Notes: a model not told the origin generated them from the letters alone. 64,000 bases of DNA from Porphyrobacter sp. AAP60 (GCF_001296025.1 NZ_LJHV01000004.1:1-64000); one strand, 5' to 3'; numbered from the stretch's first letter, positions 33,590-46,001 are shown. Numbers and translations are program-made.

Positions 33590-33961
33590 ATGCCGACAAT
33601 CAACCAGCTGGTCCGCAAGGGCCGCGTTCCGCAGAAGGCCAAGTCCAAGGTCCCTGCGATGGAGCAGAACCCGCAGAAGCGCGGCGTTTGCACCCGCGTT
33701 TACACGACGACCCCGAAGAAGCCGAACTCGGCGCTGCGCAAGGTGGCCAAGGTTCGCCTGACCAACCAGCGCGAGGTCATCAGCTACATCCCCGGTGAAG
33801 GCCACAACCTGCAGGAGCACTCTGTTGTGCTGATCCGCGGCGGGCGTGTGCGCGATCTTCCCGGTGTGCGTTACCACGTCCTGCGCGGCGTGCTCGACAC
33901 ACAGGGTGTGAAGGACCGTCGCAAGTCGCGTTCGAAGTACGGCGCCAAGCGTCCGAAGTAA
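33590..33961 (+). CDS. rpsL: 30S ribosomal protein S12
   Basis: 123 residues. Decoding-centre protein; K43 in [11 protein letters not shown] and the loop [14 protein letters not shown] are at the usual places, but position 88 is Arg where most bacteria have Lys. K88R is a classical streptomycin-resistance substitution in E. coli and Mycobacterium, so intrinsic reduced streptomycin sensitivity is possible, although it may be lineage-specific. The C terminus [11 protein letters not shown] is typical. First gene of the str operon. Confidence 0.98.
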   Translation: MPTINQLVRKGRVPQKAKSKVPAMEQNPQKRGVCTRVYTTTPKKPNSALRKVAKVRLTNQREVISYIPGEGHNLQEHSVVLIRGGRVRDLPGVRYHVLRGVLDTQGVKDRRKSRSKYGAKRPK

Positions 33962-33976
33962 GGTTAGGCAAGGTCC

Positions 33977-34053
33977 GGCTCCGGACCGCTCCTCCGCCCG
34001 GCCATCCTGCGGGATAGCATCTGGGTGGCCGGGCGGGGGAGCGGGCCGGAGCC
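33977..34053 (+). other. Long intercistronic hairpin between rpsL and rpsG
   Basis: About 27-bp nearly perfect stem in three blocks: GGCTCCGG/CCGGAGCC, CCGCTCC/GGAGCGG and CCGCCCGGCCA/TGGCCGGGCGG, with a 20-odd base loop. It fills the 138-base rpsL-rpsG gap, ending 46 bases before rpsG. Its position is that of the S7 repressor target in the E. coli str mRNA; no U-tract follows. Confidence 0.8.
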
Positions 34054-34099
34054 GCAAGCCCCGACGAAGGTCGGGGCGCATTCCGAAGGAATTAAAAAG

Positions 34100-34570
34100 A
34101 TGTCACGTCGTCGTCGTCCCGAAAAGCGGGTCATCCTGCCCGATCCCCAGTATGGTGATCAGATCCTGTCGAAGTTCATGAACAACCTCATGTATGACGG
34201 CAAAAAAGCGGTTGCCGAAGGCATCGTTTACAGCGCGATGGCCACGGTTGAATCGAAGGCCAAGGCCGATCCGATCCAGCTGTTCCACGATGCGCTGAAC
34301 AATGTGAAGCCGCAGGTCGAAGTGCGCAGCCGCCGTGTTGGTGGTGCGACCTATCAGGTGCCGGTCGAGGTTCGTCCCGAGCGTGCCCAGGCGCTGGCGA
34401 TCCGCTGGCTGATCACGGCTGCACGCGGTCGTCCGGAAACCACCATGGCAGCGCGTCTGTCGGGTGAGCTGATGGATGCGGCCAACAACCGCGGCAATGC
34501 CGTCAAGAAGCGTGAAGACACCCACCGGATGGCAGACGCCAACCGCGCGTTCTCGCACTACCGCTGGTAA
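34100..34570 (+). CDS. rpsG: 30S ribosomal protein S7
   Basis: 156 residues from ATG 34100 (GGAATTAAAAAG before it); the ORF extension to 34025 is unlikely. Primary 16S-binder and head organiser of the 30[37 protein letters not shown], and the [20 protein letters not shown] tail (with the shorter bacterial tail). S7 is the autogenous regulator of the str operon in E. coli, here possibly through the hairpin just upstream. Confidence 0.98.
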   Translation: MSRRRRPEKRVILPDPQYGDQILSKFMNNLMYDGKKAVAEGIVYSAMATVESKAKADPIQLFHDALNNVKPQVEVRSRRVGGATYQVPVEVRPERAQALAIRWLITAARGRPETTMAARLSGELMDAANNRGNAVKKREDTHRMADANRAFSHYRW

Positions 34571-34704
34571 GAGCGGGGCAGGGGAAGCGGCCGCTCCGGT
34601 GAAAAACGGGCGGCCGGTCTTTCCGCTGACACAAAAGCAACTATATGGAGCGCGAGCGAGGCCCGGGTGGCCCGCCCGGCTCCAGCAATCTTAGGGAATT
34701 CATT

Positions 34705-36798
<2,094 letters not shown>

Positions 36799-36892
36799 GC
36801 CGGTCTGACGGTCTAGGGGCGGCGCCTGATTCAGCGGGCACCGCCGTTCTCCCGCGAACACATCGTTTCATTCAAGAAGGTACACCAGAGAA

Positions 36893-38083
36893 ATGGCCAA
36901 GGAAAAGTTCCAGCGGAATAAGCCGCACTGCAACATCGGCACCATCGGTCACGTTGACCATGGCAAGACCACGCTGACCGCCGCAATCACCAAGGTGATG
37001 GCTGAAGTTTACGGCGGCGCCGCTGTCGATTTCGCCAACATCGACAAGGCTCCCGAAGAGCGTGAGCGCGGGATCACCATCTCGACCGCCCACGTCGAGT
37101 ACGAATCGGCTGCGCGTCACTACGCCCACGTCGATTGCCCGGGCCACGCCGACTACGTGAAGAACATGATCACCGGTGCCGCCCAGATGGACGGCGCGAT
37201 CCTGGTGGTTAACGCTGCTGACGGCCCGATGCCCCAGACCCGCGAGCACATCCTGCTCGCCCGTCAGGTCGGCGTGCCGGCACTGGTCGTTTACATGAAC
37301 AAGGTCGATCAGGTCGATGACGAGGAAATCCTCGAGCTCGTCGAACTGGAAGTCCGCGAACTGCTGTCGTCGTACGACTTTGACGGTGATAACATTCCGA
37401 TCATCAAGGGCTCGGCTCTCGCCGCTCTCGAAGGTCGCGATGACAACATCGGCAAGGATTCGGTGATCGCGCTGATCGAAGCTGTCGACAGCTTCATTCC
37501 GCAGCCCGATCGTCCGATCGACAAGCCGTTCCTGATGCCGATCGAAGACGTGTTCTCGATCTCGGGTCGCGGCACCGTGGTGACCGGCCGTATCGAAACC
37601 GGCATCGTCAATGTGGGCGAAGAAGTCGAAATCGTCGGCATCAAGGACACCCGCAAGACCACCGTCACCGGCGTGGAAATGTTCCGCAAGCTGCTTGATC
37701 GCGGTGAAGCTGGCGACAACGTCGGCGCCCTGATCCGCGGCGTTGCCCGTGAAGACGTCGAGCGTGGCCAGGTTCTCTGCAAGCCCGGCACGGTTAGCCC
37801 GCACACCGAGTTCAGCGCAGAAGTCTACGTGCTGTCGAAGGACGAAGGCGGCCGTCACACGCCGTTCTTCGCCAACTACCGCCCGCAGTTCTACTTCCGC
37901 ACCACCGACGTGACCGGCGAAGTGATCCTTCCCGAAGGCACCGAAATGGTGATGCCGGGCGACAACGTGACCATCGGCGTGAAGCTGATTGCACCGATCG
38001 CCATGGACGAAGGTCTGCGCTTCGCAATTCGCGAAGGCGGCCGCACCGTGGGTTCGGGCGTCGTTGCCAAGATCACCAAGTAA
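36893..38083 (+). CDS. tuf: Elongation factor Tu
   Basis: 396 residues. GTPase delivering aminoacyl-t[31 protein letters not shown] with the P-loop [20 protein letters not shown], and [10 protein letters not shown] (NKxD). The C-terminal GVVAKITK is typical. Preceded by GAAGG-type ribosome-binding site. It ends at a strong terminator, closing the str unit. Only one tuf copy is in the window; a second elsewhere cannot be excluded. Confidence 0.98.
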   Translation: MAKEKFQRNKPHCNIGTIGHVDHGKTTLTAAITKVMAEVYGGAAVDFANIDKAPEERERGITISTAHVEYESAARHYAHVDCPGHADYVKNMITGAAQMDGAILVVNAADGPMPQTREHILLARQVGVPALVVYMNKVDQVDDEEILELVELEVRELLSSYDFDGDNIPIIKGSALAALEGRDDNIGKDSVIALIEAVDSFIPQPDRPIDKPFLMPIEDVFSISGRGTVVTGRIETGIVNVGEEVEIVGIKDTRKTTVTGVEMFRKLLDRGEAGDNVGALIRGVAREDVERGQVLCKPGTVSPHTEFSAEVYVLSKDEGGRHTPFFANYRPQFYFRTTDVTGEVILPEGTEMVMPGDNVTIGVKLIAPIAMDEGLRFAIREGGRTVGSGVVAKITK

Positions 38084-38121
38084 GGTTCTGCTCCCGTTAG
38101 GGAGCTAACTGAACGCAAAAC

Positions 38122-38158
38122 AGGCCCGGCCGCTCATCAGGAGCAGCCGGGCCTTTTT
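38122..38158 (+). terminator. Strong rho-independent terminator of the str operon
   Basis: GGCCCGGC (38123-38130) and GCCGGGCC (38145-38152) give a GC-rich stem, followed by TTTTTGT. It separates tuf from the S10 operon. Confidence 0.92.
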
Positions 38159-38232
38159 GTGTGAGGGCAGGGCGGTGATCGCACCGCGGACGAGGTCGTT
38201 ACGCTTCGGCGCAATTTCCTTTCAGTTGGCTC

Positions 38233-38261
38233 TTGCCAGAATCCAACACGCTCCGTATAGG
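38233..38261 (+). promoter_or_regulatory. Promoter of the S10-spc superoperon
   Basis: TTGCCA (38233-38238), 17-base spacer, TATAGG (38256-38261). It is downstream of the tuf terminator and upstream of the attenuator-like hairpin; transcription start expected near 38268. Confidence 0.75.
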
Positions 38262-38310
38262 CGCGCATCCGCAAACGAGATTCGTCCCGTTTGTTACAGT
38301 TTTGAAGAAG

Positions 38311-38361
38311 GCCGCCCGCCTCGGGAAACCGGAAAATGGCGGGGCCGGCCTTTGTTTTTTG
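38311..38361 (+). other. Attenuator-like hairpin in the S10 leader
   Basis: GGCC...CCGCC pairs with GGCGG...GGCC in a nested stem (38311-38351), followed by CTTTGTTTTTT, so it has the form of an intrinsic terminator. It starts about 45 bases after the expected +1 and ends about 54 bases before rpsJ. In E. coli, L4 stimulates termination in the S10 leader; this could be an analogous site. Confidence 0.7.
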
Positions 38362-38414
38362 GGAAATGCCGGGTAGCCGGCGGCTCCTTGGCTCTTTCGC
38401 ATCGGTAGTAGGAC

Positions 38415-38726
38415 ATGGAAGCTCAGAATATCCGTATTCGCCTCAAGGCGTTTGATCACCGCGTGCTCGACCAGGCAACTGGCGAGATCGCAGATACGGC
38501 CCGCCGCACTGGCGCTCTTATTCGTGGCCCCATTCCTCTGCCGACGCGTATCGAGAAGTTCACCGTGAACCGCGGTCCGCACGTCGACAAGAAGTCGCGT
38601 GAGCAGTTCGAGGTGCGCACCTACAAGCGGCTGCTCGATATCGTGCAGCCCAACGCCCAGACCGTCGATGCTTTGATGAAGCTTGATCTGGCCGCTGGCG
38701 TGAACGTTGAAATCAAGCTGGCGTAA
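38415..38726 (+). CDS. rpsJ: 30S ribosomal protein S10
   Basis: 103 residues, exactly family length. [34 protein letters not shown], with the [36 protein letters not shown] loop; also NusE in antitermination, where it binds NusB and NusG. First gene of the S10 operon, with a GTAGTAGGAC ribosome-binding site. Confidence 0.99.
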   Translation: MEAQNIRIRLKAFDHRVLDQATGEIADTARRTGALIRGPIPLPTRIEKFTVNRGPHVDKKSREQFEVRTYKRLLDIVQPNAQTVDALMKLDLAAGVNVEIKLA

Positions 38727-38738
38727 GCCGGCCGAAAT

Positions 38739-38799
38739 GCCCCCCGCTTCGGCAGGGGGCCTCTATCGTTGGAGCTCAGATAGCTCCACCTGACGATAG
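38739..38799 (+). other. Structured rpsJ-rplC intergenic RNA
   Basis: Within an unusual 271-base gap between rpsJ and rplC lie hairpins GCCCCC/GGGGGC (38739-38760) and a nested stem with outer CTATCGT/ACGATAG and inner GGAGCT/AGCTCC (38763-38799), followed by GGATA-AT-CTATCC-like pairing. No U-tract, so a processing or regulatory site is likelier than a terminator. Confidence 0.6.
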
Positions 38800-38997
38800 G
38801 GTGGATACCGCCGGATAATCTATCCGGGCTGCGTCCCCCGTCTCGCTCCAGCGGCCATCCGGCCAGCGGAGCAATCAGCCCGGACGGGGCGATGCATGAA
38901 AATTCGGGCTGAACTGGGGCTGTGTTGCTTGCAACATGGCCTCGCCATGCACCTTGCGGATGGTCCGTAGGGTGCCTCTGTTGAGGAGTAACTGACG

Positions 38998-39792
38998 ATG
39001 CGCACCGGCGTTATCGCAAAGAAAGTCGGGATGACCCGCCTCTTCCAGGAGGATGGACGGCACGTGCCCGTTACCGTTCTCGCTCTGGAAGATTGCCAGG
39101 TGGTTTCGCACCGCACCGCAGACCGCGATGGTTATTTCGCAGTCCAGCTGGGTGCAGGCGAAGCCAAGCAGAAGAACGTTGCCAAGCCGCAGCGTGAACA
39201 TTTCGCCAAGGCCGATGTCGGCCTGAAGAAGCGCGTCGCTGAATTCCGCGTCGAAGACGCCGACGGCCTCGTGCCGGTTGGTTCGACCATCAGCGCCGAA
39301 CATTTCATCGCCGGTCAGATGGTCGACATCACCGGTCACACGCAGGGCAAGGGCTTTGCCGGCGCCATGAAGCGTTGGGGCTTCGGCGGTATGCGTGCGA
39401 CCCACGGCGTGTCGATCTCGCACCGTGCCCACGGTTCGACGGGTAACCGTCAGGATCCGGGCCGTGTGTTCAAGGGCAAGAAGATGGCCGGCCACATGGG
39501 CGACCGTCAGCGCACCCAGCAGAACCTCGAAATCGTCCGCACGGACGCCGAGCGCGGCCTGCTGTTCGTCAAGGGCTCGGTGCCCGGCGCGAAGAATGGC
39601 TGGTTGCTGGTTCGTGACGCTGTGAAGCTGCCGCTTCCAGAAGGTGTGCCGTTCCCCGGCGCTGTCCTTTCGAAGAACGCTCCTGTCGCTGAAGAGACCC
39701 CCTCGGTTGCCGAAACGGCTGCTGAAGATGTGGTCGTGACCGAAGCCGTCGAAACCGACGCTCCGGCCACCGACGAAAACAAGGAAGGCTGA
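38998..39792 (+). CDS. rplC: 50S ribosomal protein L3 with acidic C-terminal extension
   Basis: 264 residues versus 209 in E. coli. Core: [70 protein letters not shown] (the Gln in GNRQDPG is the PrmB methylation site). The last about 55 residues ([26 protein letters not shown]...) form an acidic, low-complexity tail, common in alphaproteobacteria of this group. GAGGAGT precedes the ATG. Confidence 0.98.
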   Translation: MRTGVIAKKVGMTRLFQEDGRHVPVTVLALEDCQVVSHRTADRDGYFAVQLGAGEAKQKNVAKPQREHFAKADVGLKKRVAEFRVEDADGLVPVGSTISAEHFIAGQMVDITGHTQGKGFAGAMKRWGFGGMRATHGVSISHRAHGSTGNRQDPGRVFKGKKMAGHMGDRQRTQQNLEIVRTDAERGLLFVKGSVPGAKNGWLLVRDAVKLPLPEGVPFPGAVLSKNAPVAEETPSVAETAAEDVVVTEAVETDAPATDENKEG

Positions 39793-39795
39793 GCC

Positions 39796-40425
39796 ATGAA
39801 GATTAAGGTTCAGAACATCGACGGTTCGGCGCTGAAGGGCGCTGACATCGAGCTTTCGGACGATGTGTTCGGCATCGAGCCGCGCGCCGACATCCTGCAC
39901 CGGGTCGTGACCTGGCAGCTGGAAAACCGCCGCGGCACTGCCCGCCCGACGCGTGAGCGTTCGGACGTGGCCCGCACCGGCAAGAAGTTCGGCAAGCAGA
40001 AGGGTGGTGGTACCGCCCGTCACGGCGACCGTGCAGCTCCGATCTTCATCGGCGGCGGTAAGGCCCACGGTGCCCGCAAGCGCGAGTTCGAGCAGTCGCT
40101 CAACAAGAAGATCCGCGCGCTCGGTCTGAAGATGGCGCTTTCGTCGAAGGCCAAGGACGGTCTTGTGATCGTTGACACCCTGGAATTGGCCGAGGCCAAG
40201 ACCAAGGTGCTCAAGGGCCACTTCGAGAAGGCCGGTTTTTCGGGCAAGGTGCTGGTAATCGACGGCGAACAGGTTGACGCAGGCTTCAAGAAGGCTGCCG
40301 GTAACCTGCCGGGCATCAACGTGATGCCGGCCATGGGCGCCAACGTCTACGACATCCTCAACCACGACACGCTGGTGCTGACCAAGGCCGCTGTCGAAAA
40401 GCTGGAGGCGCGCTTCAATGGCTAA
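39796..40425 (+). CDS. rplD: 50S ribosomal protein L4
   Basis: 209 residues. Exit-tunnel constriction protein, with the extended loop [33 protein letters not shown] (about 56-90) that reaches into the tunnel. In E. coli it represses the S10 operon; here it could act on the attenuator-like leader hairpin. Start 39796 follows rplC by 3 bases and its end overlaps rplW by 8. Confidence 0.98.
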   Translation: MKIKVQNIDGSALKGADIELSDDVFGIEPRADILHRVVTWQLENRRGTARPTRERSDVARTGKKFGKQKGGGTARHGDRAAPIFIGGGKAHGARKREFEQSLNKKIRALGLKMALSSKAKDGLVIVDTLELAEAKTKVLKGHFEKAGFSGKVLVIDGEQVDAGFKKAAGNLPGINVMPAMGANVYDILNHDTLVLTKAAVEKLEARFNG

Positions 40426-40726
40426 GAAGCAGACTGTCGATGCGCGTCATTACGACGTGATCATCGCGCCGCACATCACGGAAAAGTCGACCCTCGCGTC
40501 GGAAAACAACGCCGTGGTCTTCAAGGTTGCAGGCACTGCAACCAAGCCGCAGATCAAGGAAGCCGTCGAGGCGATTTACGACAAGAAGGTCGTCTCGGTG
40601 AATACCCTGATCATGAAGGGCAAGACCAAGCGCTGGAAGGGCAAGCCTTACACGCGCTCCGATGTGAAGAAGGCCATTGTCACCCTCGCCGAGGGTGAAA
40701 TGATCGACATCACCAGCGGTATCTGA
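40418..40726 (+). CDS. rplW: 50S ribosomal protein L23
   Basis: 102 residues. Tunnel-exit protein and SRP/trigger-factor dock. [80 protein letters not shown] carries the dock Glu. Overlaps rplD by 8 bases. Confidence 0.98.
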   Translation: MAKKQTVDARHYDVIIAPHITEKSTLASENNAVVFKVAGTATKPQIKEAVEAIYDKKVVSVNTLIMKGKTKRWKGKPYTRSDVKKAIVTLAEGEMIDITSGI

Positions 40727-40749
40727 GGCCAAGGGACAGGAAACGAACA

Positions 40750-41586
40750 ATGGCACTCAAGAACTATAAACCGACCAGTCCCGCTCGCCGCGGTCTGATT
40801 CTGGTCGACAAGTCGGCCCTGTGGAAGGGCAAGCCGGTCAAGGCGCTTACCGAAGGCAAGCACAAGACCGGTGGCCGCAACAACAAGGGTCATGTCACCT
40901 CGCGTGGCATCGCCGGTGGTCACAAGCAGAAGTACCGCTACATCGACTTCAAGCGTCGCAAGTGGGATCAGCCTGCCACCGTCGAGCGTCTGGAATATGA
41001 CCCCAACCGCACGGCGTTCATCGCACTCGTCAAGTACGAGGACGGCGAACAGGCCTACATCATCGCTCCGCAGCGCCTTGCTGTCGGCGACACGGTTGTG
41101 GCTGGCGAAAAGACCGACACCAAGCCGGGCAACGCGATGCTGCTGGGTCAGATGCCGGTTGGCACGATTTGCCACAACGTTGAGATGAAGCCGGGCAAGG
41201 GCGGCCAGATCGCCCGTTCGGCAGGCACCTATGTGCAGGTCGTCGGCCGTGACCGCGCGATGGTTATCGTGCGTCTGAACTCGGGCGAGCAGCGTTATCT
41301 GCGCGCCGATTGCATGGGTACGGTTGGTGCTGTGTCGAACCCCGACAACGGCAACCAGAACTTTGCCAAGGCTGGCCGCAAGCGGTGGATGGGCGTTCGC
41401 CCGCTGACCCGCGGTGTTGCCAAGAACCCGGTCGATCACCCGCACGGCGGTGGTGAAGGCCGGACCTCGGGCGGTCGCCATCCGGTGACTCCATGGGGCA
41501 AGCCGACCAAGGGTGCCCGCACTCGCCATAACAAGCAGACGGACAAGATGATCATCCGTTCGCGTCACGCGAAGAAGAAGAGGTAA
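40750..41586 (+). CDS. rplB: 50S ribosomal protein L2
   Basis: 278 residues (E. coli 273). Near the peptidyl-transferase centre; the conserved histidine-bearing [38 protein letters not shown] region (about 220-258) is intact. Internal helix and OB regions ([23 protein letters not shown]) as expected. AGGAAACG precedes the ATG. Confidence 0.99.
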   Translation: MALKNYKPTSPARRGLILVDKSALWKGKPVKALTEGKHKTGGRNNKGHVTSRGIAGGHKQKYRYIDFKRRKWDQPATVERLEYDPNRTAFIALVKYEDGEQAYIIAPQRLAVGDTVVAGEKTDTKPGNAMLLGQMPVGTICHNVEMKPGKGGQIARSAGTYVQVVGRDRAMVIVRLNSGEQRYLRADCMGTVGAVSNPDNGNQNFAKAGRKRWMGVRPLTRGVAKNPVDHPHGGGEGRTSGGRHPVTPWGKPTKGARTRHNKQTDKMIIRSRHAKKKR

Positions 41587-41592
41587 AAGACG

Positions 41593-41868
41593 ATGGCACG
41601 TTCCGTCTGGAAAGGTCCGTTTGTCGAGCTGAGCCTGCTCAAGAAGGCAGAAGGCGCGCAGGAAGCGAGCAATGCAAAGCCGATCAAGACCTGGTCGCGC
41701 CGCTCGACGATTCTGCCGCAGTTCGTTGGGCTCACCTTCAATGTCTATAACGGGCACAAGTTCATTCCCGTTTCGGTTTCGGAAGAAATGGTCGGACATA
41801 AGCTTGGTGAATTTGCGCCGACGCGCACCTTCCCCGGCCACGCTGCCGACAAGAAGGGCAAGCGCTGA
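41593..41868 (+). CDS. rpsS: 30S ribosomal protein S19
   Basis: 91 residues, family length 92. [80 protein letters not shown]. Binds the 16S head with S13. Its stop overlaps rplV as TGATG. Confidence 0.99.
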   Translation: MARSVWKGPFVELSLLKKAEGAQEASNAKPIKTWSRRSTILPQFVGLTFNVYNGHKFIPVSVSEEMVGHKLGEFAPTRTFPGHAADKKGKR

Positions 41869-42245
41869 TGAGCAAGGCTAAGGCACCCCGCCGCGTGGGC
41901 GATAACGAGGCGCTGGCCGTCGGCACCACAATCCGTGGTTCGGCGCAGAAGCTCAACCTCGTTGCGGCCCTGATCCGCGGCAAGAAGGCAGAAGAGGCGT
42001 TGAATATTCTCGCCTTTTCCAAGCGGGCAATGGCACGCGATGCGAGCAAGGTTCTCGCCTCGGCGATCGCCAACGCTGAAAACAACCACAACCTCGACGT
42101 TGATGCGTTGATCGTGGCGGAAGCCTCGGTCGGCAAGTCGGTGACGATGAAGCGGTTCCACACCCGTGGTCGCGGCAAGTCGACCCGCATCCTCAAGCCG
42201 TTCTCACGGCTGCGGATTGTGGTTCGCGAAGCAGAAGAGGCGTAA
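41868..42245 (+). CDS. rplV: 50S ribosomal protein L22
   Basis: 125 residues (E. coli 110); the extra is an N-terminal tail ([25 protein letters not shown]). The tunnel beta-hairpin is [32 protein letters not shown] (about 92-123), where macrolide-resistance deletions occur; intact here. Start overlaps rpsS. Confidence 0.98.
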   Translation: MSKAKAPRRVGDNEALAVGTTIRGSAQKLNLVAALIRGKKAEEALNILAFSKRAMARDASKVLASAIANAENNHNLDVDALIVAEASVGKSVTMKRFHTRGRGKSTRILKPFSRLRIVVREAEEA

Positions 42246-42246
42246 G

Positions 42247-42942
42247 ATGGGCCAGAAGAGCAATCCGATCGGTCTGCGCCTGCAGATCAACCGCACCTGG
42301 GACAGCCGCTGGTACGCCGAAGGGCGTGACTATGCGCAGCTGCTCAAAGAAGACGTCATGATCCGCAAGTACATCATGAAGAACCTGCCGCAGGCGGCAG
42401 TTTCCAAGGTGGTGATCGAGCGTCCGGCCAAGCTGTGCCGCGTTTCGATCTATGCGGCACGTCCCGGCGTGATCATCGGCAAGAAGGGCGCAGATATCGA
42501 AAAGCTGCGTTCGAAGCTTGCCACGATGACGCAGAGCGAAGTGAAGCTGAACATCGTCGAGATCCGCAAGCCGGAAGTTGATGCCAAGCTTGTTGCGCAG
42601 GGCATCGCTGATCAGCTGGTTCGCCGCGTGGCATTCCGCCGGGCGATGAAGCGCGCGATGCAGTCGGCCATCCGTCTCGGGGCCGAGGGCATCAAGATCA
42701 CTTGCGGTGGCCGTCTTGGCGGCGCTGAAATCGCTCGTGTTGAATCGTATCGTGAAGGCCGCGTTCCGGCTCACACGCTGCGTGCCAACATCGATTACGC
42801 CGATTGCGAGGCGCTCACCGCCTACGGGATCATCGGTATCAAGGTGTGGATCTTCAAGGGCGAAATCCTCGCCCATGACCCGACCGCGCAGGATCGCCTG
42901 ATGATGGAAGCCCAGACTTCCGGCGTCCGGCCGGCTCGTTGA
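42247..42942 (+). CDS. rpsC: 30S ribosomal protein S3
   Basis: 231 residues from ATG 42247 (the frame back to 42166 lies inside rplV). [39 protein letters not shown]; type-II KH domain with [17 protein letters not shown]. mRNA entry-site helicase of the 30S. One base after the rplV stop. Confidence 0.99.
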   Translation: MGQKSNPIGLRLQINRTWDSRWYAEGRDYAQLLKEDVMIRKYIMKNLPQAAVSKVVIERPAKLCRVSIYAARPGVIIGKKGADIEKLRSKLATMTQSEVKLNIVEIRKPEVDAKLVAQGIADQLVRRVAFRRAMKRAMQSAIRLGAEGIKITCGGRLGGAEIARVESYREGRVPAHTLRANIDYADCEALTAYGIIGIKVWIFKGEILAHDPTAQDRLMMEAQTSGVRPAR

Positions 42943-42953
42943 GGTAACAGACC

Positions 42954-43388
42954 ATGTTGCAACCGAAAAAGCACAAGTTCCGCAAGCAGTTCAAGGGACG
43001 GATCAAGGGCGAAGCCAAGGGTGGAACCACCCTCAACTTCGGCTCTTACGGCCTCAAGGCGATGGAACCCGAGCGGATTACAGCCCGCCAGATCGAAGCG
43101 GCTCGCCGTGCGATCACGCGTCACATCAAGCGTCAGGGTCGTCTCTGGATCCGCATCTTCCCCGATGTGCCAGTGACCAAGAAGCCTGCCGAAGTCCGTC
43201 AGGGTAAGGGCAAGGGTTCTGTCGAATACTGGGCAGCGCGGGTTAAGCCGGGCCGCATCCTGTTCGAACTCGATGGCGTCGCGGGCCCGCTCGCTGCCGA
43301 AGCATTCGAGCGCGCAGCAATGAAGCTGCCGATCAAGACCAAGGTTGTCGCCCGTCTGGGTGACACCAGCCACCTGGGAGGCGAATAA
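42954..43388 (+). CDS. rplP: 50S ribosomal protein L16
   Basis: 144 residues (E. coli 136). [105 protein letters not shown]; the conserved Arg hydroxylation site (R81-like in HIKRQGR region) is present. Overlaps rpmC by 1 base as TAATG. Confidence 0.98.
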   Translation: MLQPKKHKFRKQFKGRIKGEAKGGTTLNFGSYGLKAMEPERITARQIEAARRAITRHIKRQGRLWIRIFPDVPVTKKPAEVRQGKGKGSVEYWAARVKPGRILFELDGVAGPLAAEAFERAAMKLPIKTKVVARLGDTSHLGGE

Positions 43389-43600
43389 TGGCCGACTTTG
43401 CGGACCTTCGCACCAAGACTGACGATCAACTGACCGCCGAGCTCACCGAGCTGAAGCGCGAGCAGTACAATCTGCGGTTCCAGGCTGCGACCAACCAGCT
43501 CGAAGCCCCGTCGCGCATCCGCATGGTGCGCCGGAGCATCGCGCAGATCAAAACGCTTCAGAACGAGCGCGCGGCCAAAGCCGCCGCCGGCAAAGCGTAA
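43388..43600 (+). CDS. rpmC: 50S ribosomal protein L29
   Basis: 70 residues. Two-helix L29 with LTELKREQYNLRFQAATNQLEAPSRIRMVRRSIAQIKTLQNER. Tunnel-exit neighbour of L23. Start overlaps rplP. Confidence 0.97.
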   Translation: MADFADLRTKTDDQLTAELTELKREQYNLRFQAATNQLEAPSRIRMVRRSIAQIKTLQNERAAKAAAGKA

Positions 43601-43612
43601 GGAGTTACCACA

Positions 43613-43903
43613 ATGCCCAAGCGCATCCTCGTCGGGACTGTGAGCTCCGACAAGACCGACAAGACCGTGACCGTGCTGGTCGAACGCAAGGTGAAGCACC
43701 CGCTCTACGGGAAGATCATCCGGCGCTCGAAGAAGTATCACGCGCACGATGAGAACAACGAGTTTACCGTTGGTGATGTCGTCCGGATCGAAGAGACCCG
43801 GCCGATGTCCAAGACCAAGACCTGGATCGTCAAGGACCGGGTTGTTGCGGGCGGTACGCAGGCTGTCGAGGCTGACCTCGACGTCGCTGCGGCCGGTAAC
43901 TGA
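43613..43903 (+). CDS. rpsQ: 30S ribosomal protein S17
   Basis: 96 residues (E. coli 84); OB-fold [73 protein letters not shown], with a short C-terminal extension. Last S10-type gene; a 75-base gap to rplN contains CCGGG...CCCGG pairing (43925-43953). Confidence 0.97.
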   Translation: MPKRILVGTVSSDKTDKTVTVLVERKVKHPLYGKIIRRSKKYHAHDENNEFTVGDVVRIEETRPMSKTKTWIVKDRVVAGGTQAVEADLDVAAAGN

Positions 43904-43978
43904 GTTAGACGTAAACGGAACTACCGGGCCCCAGTCGGATTGGGCGTCCCGGAAAGCCAGTGAGAAGGAACCGGATCA

Positions 43979-44347
43979 ATGATCCAGATGCAATCCAATC
44001 TCGACGTCGCGGACAACAGCGGCGCCAAGCGCGTCCAGTGCATCAAGGTGCTGGGCGGGTCGAAGCGTCGTACCGCGGGTGTCGGCGACGTGATCGTCGT
44101 CTCCATCAAGGAGGCGCAGCCGCGCGCGAAGGTCAAGAAGGGCGATGTTCATCGCGCTGTGATCGTGCGCACCCGCAAGGACGTTCGTCGTCCGGATGGC
44201 ACCGTCATCCGTTTCGACAGCAACGCTGCCGTGCTGGTCAACAAGAACGAGGAGCCGATCGGCACCCGTATCTTTGGCCCCGTGGTGCGTGAACTGCGTT
44301 CGCGTGGCTTCATGAAAATCATCTCGCTTGCTCCGGAGGTGCTGTAA
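43979..44347 (+). CDS. rplN: 50S ribosomal protein L14
   Basis: 122 residues. [46 protein letters not shown]; subunit-interface bridge B8. First gene of the classical spc set, which here runs on from S10 without a new promoter visible. TAATG overlap with rplX. Confidence 0.98.
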   Translation: MIQMQSNLDVADNSGAKRVQCIKVLGGSKRRTAGVGDVIVVSIKEAQPRAKVKKGDVHRAVIVRTRKDVRRPDGTVIRFDSNAAVLVNKNEEPIGTRIFGPVVRELRSRGFMKIISLAPEVL

Positions 44348-44667
44348 TGTCGGCCGCCAAGATCAAGAAGGGTGACAGCGTCGTCGTGCTGTCGGGCAAG
44401 GACAAGGGTCGTACCGGTACGGTCGCCTCGGTCATGCCCAAGGATGGCAAGGTTGTTGTCGAAGGCATCAACATCGCCGCCCGTCACCGCAAGCCCAGCC
44501 AGACCAACCCCCAGGGTGGCATCGACCGGTTTCCGGCTCCGATGCACATCTCGAAGGTCGCTCTGGCCGATCCCAAGGATGGCAAGCCCACCCGCGTCCG
44601 GTTTGAAACCAAGGACGGCAAGAAGGTGCGCGTTGCTGTGAAGAGCGGGGAGACCATCAATGGCTGA
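44347..44667 (+). CDS. rplX: 50S ribosomal protein L24
   Basis: 106 residues. KOW motif in [70 protein letters not shown]. Assembly initiator at domain I of 23S. Overlaps rplN and rplE. Confidence 0.98.
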   Translation: MSAAKIKKGDSVVVLSGKDKGRTGTVASVMPKDGKVVVEGINIAARHRKPSQTNPQGGIDRFPAPMHISKVALADPKDGKPTRVRFETKDGKKVRVAVKSGETING

Positions 44668-45247
44668 TGCCACCTACACGGCACGGATGAAGGCGAAGTA
44701 TGACGCCGAAATCGTGGCCGCGATGACCGAAAAGTTCGGTTACAAGAACCGTCTCGAAGTTCCGAAGCTCGAAAAGATCACGCTCAACATGGGCGTGGGC
44801 GAGGCGAGCCAGGACAAGAAGAAGGTTCAGACCGCTGCCGAGGAAATGGCGCTGATCGCCGGCCAGAAGCCGGTTATCACCATCGCCAAGAAGTCGATCG
44901 CCCAGTTCAAACTGCGCGAAGGCATGCCGATCGGATGCAAGGTGACCTTGCGCCGCGAGCGCATGTACGAATTCCTTGATCGTCTGGTCACCGTGGCAAT
45001 GCCGCGCATCCGTGACTTTCGTGGTCTGAACGCCAAGTCGTTCGATGGCCGCGGGAACTACGCGATGGGGCTGAAGGAACAGATCGTGTTCCCCGAAATC
45101 AGCTACGACAAGATCGACAAGGTCCGCGGGATGGACATCATCGTGACCACCACCGCGAAAACCGATGAAGAGGCGCGCGAACTGCTGCGCCTGTTCGGCT
45201 TCCCCTTCGCTGGCGAGGCCAAGACCGAACAGAAGGAGGCGGCGTGA
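44660..45247 (+). CDS. rplE: 50S ribosomal protein L5
   Basis: 195 residues (E. coli 179). [102 protein letters not shown]. Binds 5S rRNA. In E. coli the S8 target lies near this start; no comparable hairpin is obvious here. Confidence 0.98.
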   Translation: MADATYTARMKAKYDAEIVAAMTEKFGYKNRLEVPKLEKITLNMGVGEASQDKKKVQTAAEEMALIAGQKPVITIAKKSIAQFKLREGMPIGCKVTLRRERMYEFLDRLVTVAMPRIRDFRGLNAKSFDGRGNYAMGLKEQIVFPEISYDKIDKVRGMDIIVTTTAKTDEEARELLRLFGFPFAGEAKTEQKEAA

Positions 45248-45289
45248 GCCGCTTCCCCCAAAAGACACTAGGCAAGAGAGCTTAAGTCC

Positions 45290-45595
45290 ATGGCGAAACT
45301 GAGTTCCATCAACAAGAATGAGCGTCGCAAGAAGCTCGTCAAGCAGTACGCTGCGAAGTACGAGAAGCTGAAGGCGATTGCTGCCGATGAATCGCTCGAC
45401 GAGACGGAACGTCTCGTGGCGCGTCTCAAGATGGCAGAGCTTCCGCGCAACGCGAACCCGACCCGGGTTCGCAACCGTTGCGCCACCACCGGCCGCCCGC
45501 GCGGCTATTACCGCAAGTTCGGCATCAACCGGATCGAACTGCGTCAGCTTGGCAACAGCGGGTTGATTCCCGGTCTGACCAAGTCGAGCTGGTGA
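45290..45595 (+). CDS. rpsN: 30S ribosomal protein S14 (zinc-free type)
   Basis: 101 residues, the long C-minus form without the CxxC pairs: [88 protein letters not shown]. Thus not zinc-responsive. Located between rplE and rpsH as usual. Confidence 0.98.
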   Translation: MAKLSSINKNERRKKLVKQYAAKYEKLKAIAADESLDETERLVARLKMAELPRNANPTRVRNRCATTGRPRGYYRKFGINRIELRQLGNSGLIPGLTKSSW

Positions 45596-45605
45596 GGACT
45601 GAACA

Positions 45606-46001
45606 ATGGCTATGACCGATCCACTGGGTGATATGCTCACCCGCATCCGCAACGGCCAGCGTGCGAAGAAGGACTCCGTCCTGACGCCCGCCAGCAACCT
45701 GCGTGCAAGCGTGCTCGAAGTGCTTCAGCGTGAAGGCTACATCCGTGGCTTCAGCGAAGACAATTCGGGCAAGCACAAGGCGCTGCGGATTGAACTGAAA
45801 TATTTCGAAGGCGAGCCCGCGATCAAGCACGTGGCCCGCGTTTCGAAGCCTGGCCGCCGCGTCTATTCGGGTTCCAAGGAACTGCCGACGATCCGCAACG
45901 GCCTTGGTATCACCATCGTCTCCACGCCGCGGGGCGTGCTCTCGGATGCCGAGGCACGCACCAACAACGTCGGTGGCGAAGTGCTGGCGGAGGTGTTCTG
46001 A
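45606..46001 (+). CDS. rpsH: 30S ribosomal protein S8
   Basis: 131 residues. [48 protein letters not shown]-terminal [33 protein letters not shown]. Autogenous repressor of spc in E. coli. Stop overlaps rplF as TGATG. Confidence 0.98.
   Translation: MAMTDPLGDMLTRIRNGQRAKKDSVLTPASNLRASVLEVLQREGYIRGFSEDNSGKHKALRIELKYFEGEPAIKHVARVSKPGRRVYSGSKELPTIRNGLGITIVSTPRGVLSDAEARTNNVGGEVLAEVF

Noticed and set aside
34025..34099. Upstream extension of rpsG
   Set aside because: Covers the hairpin and has no family-conserved residues; S7 starts at MSRRRRPEK.
42166..42246. Upstream extension of rpsC
   Set aside because: Lies inside rplV; the conserved N terminus [11 protein letters not shown] begins at 42247.
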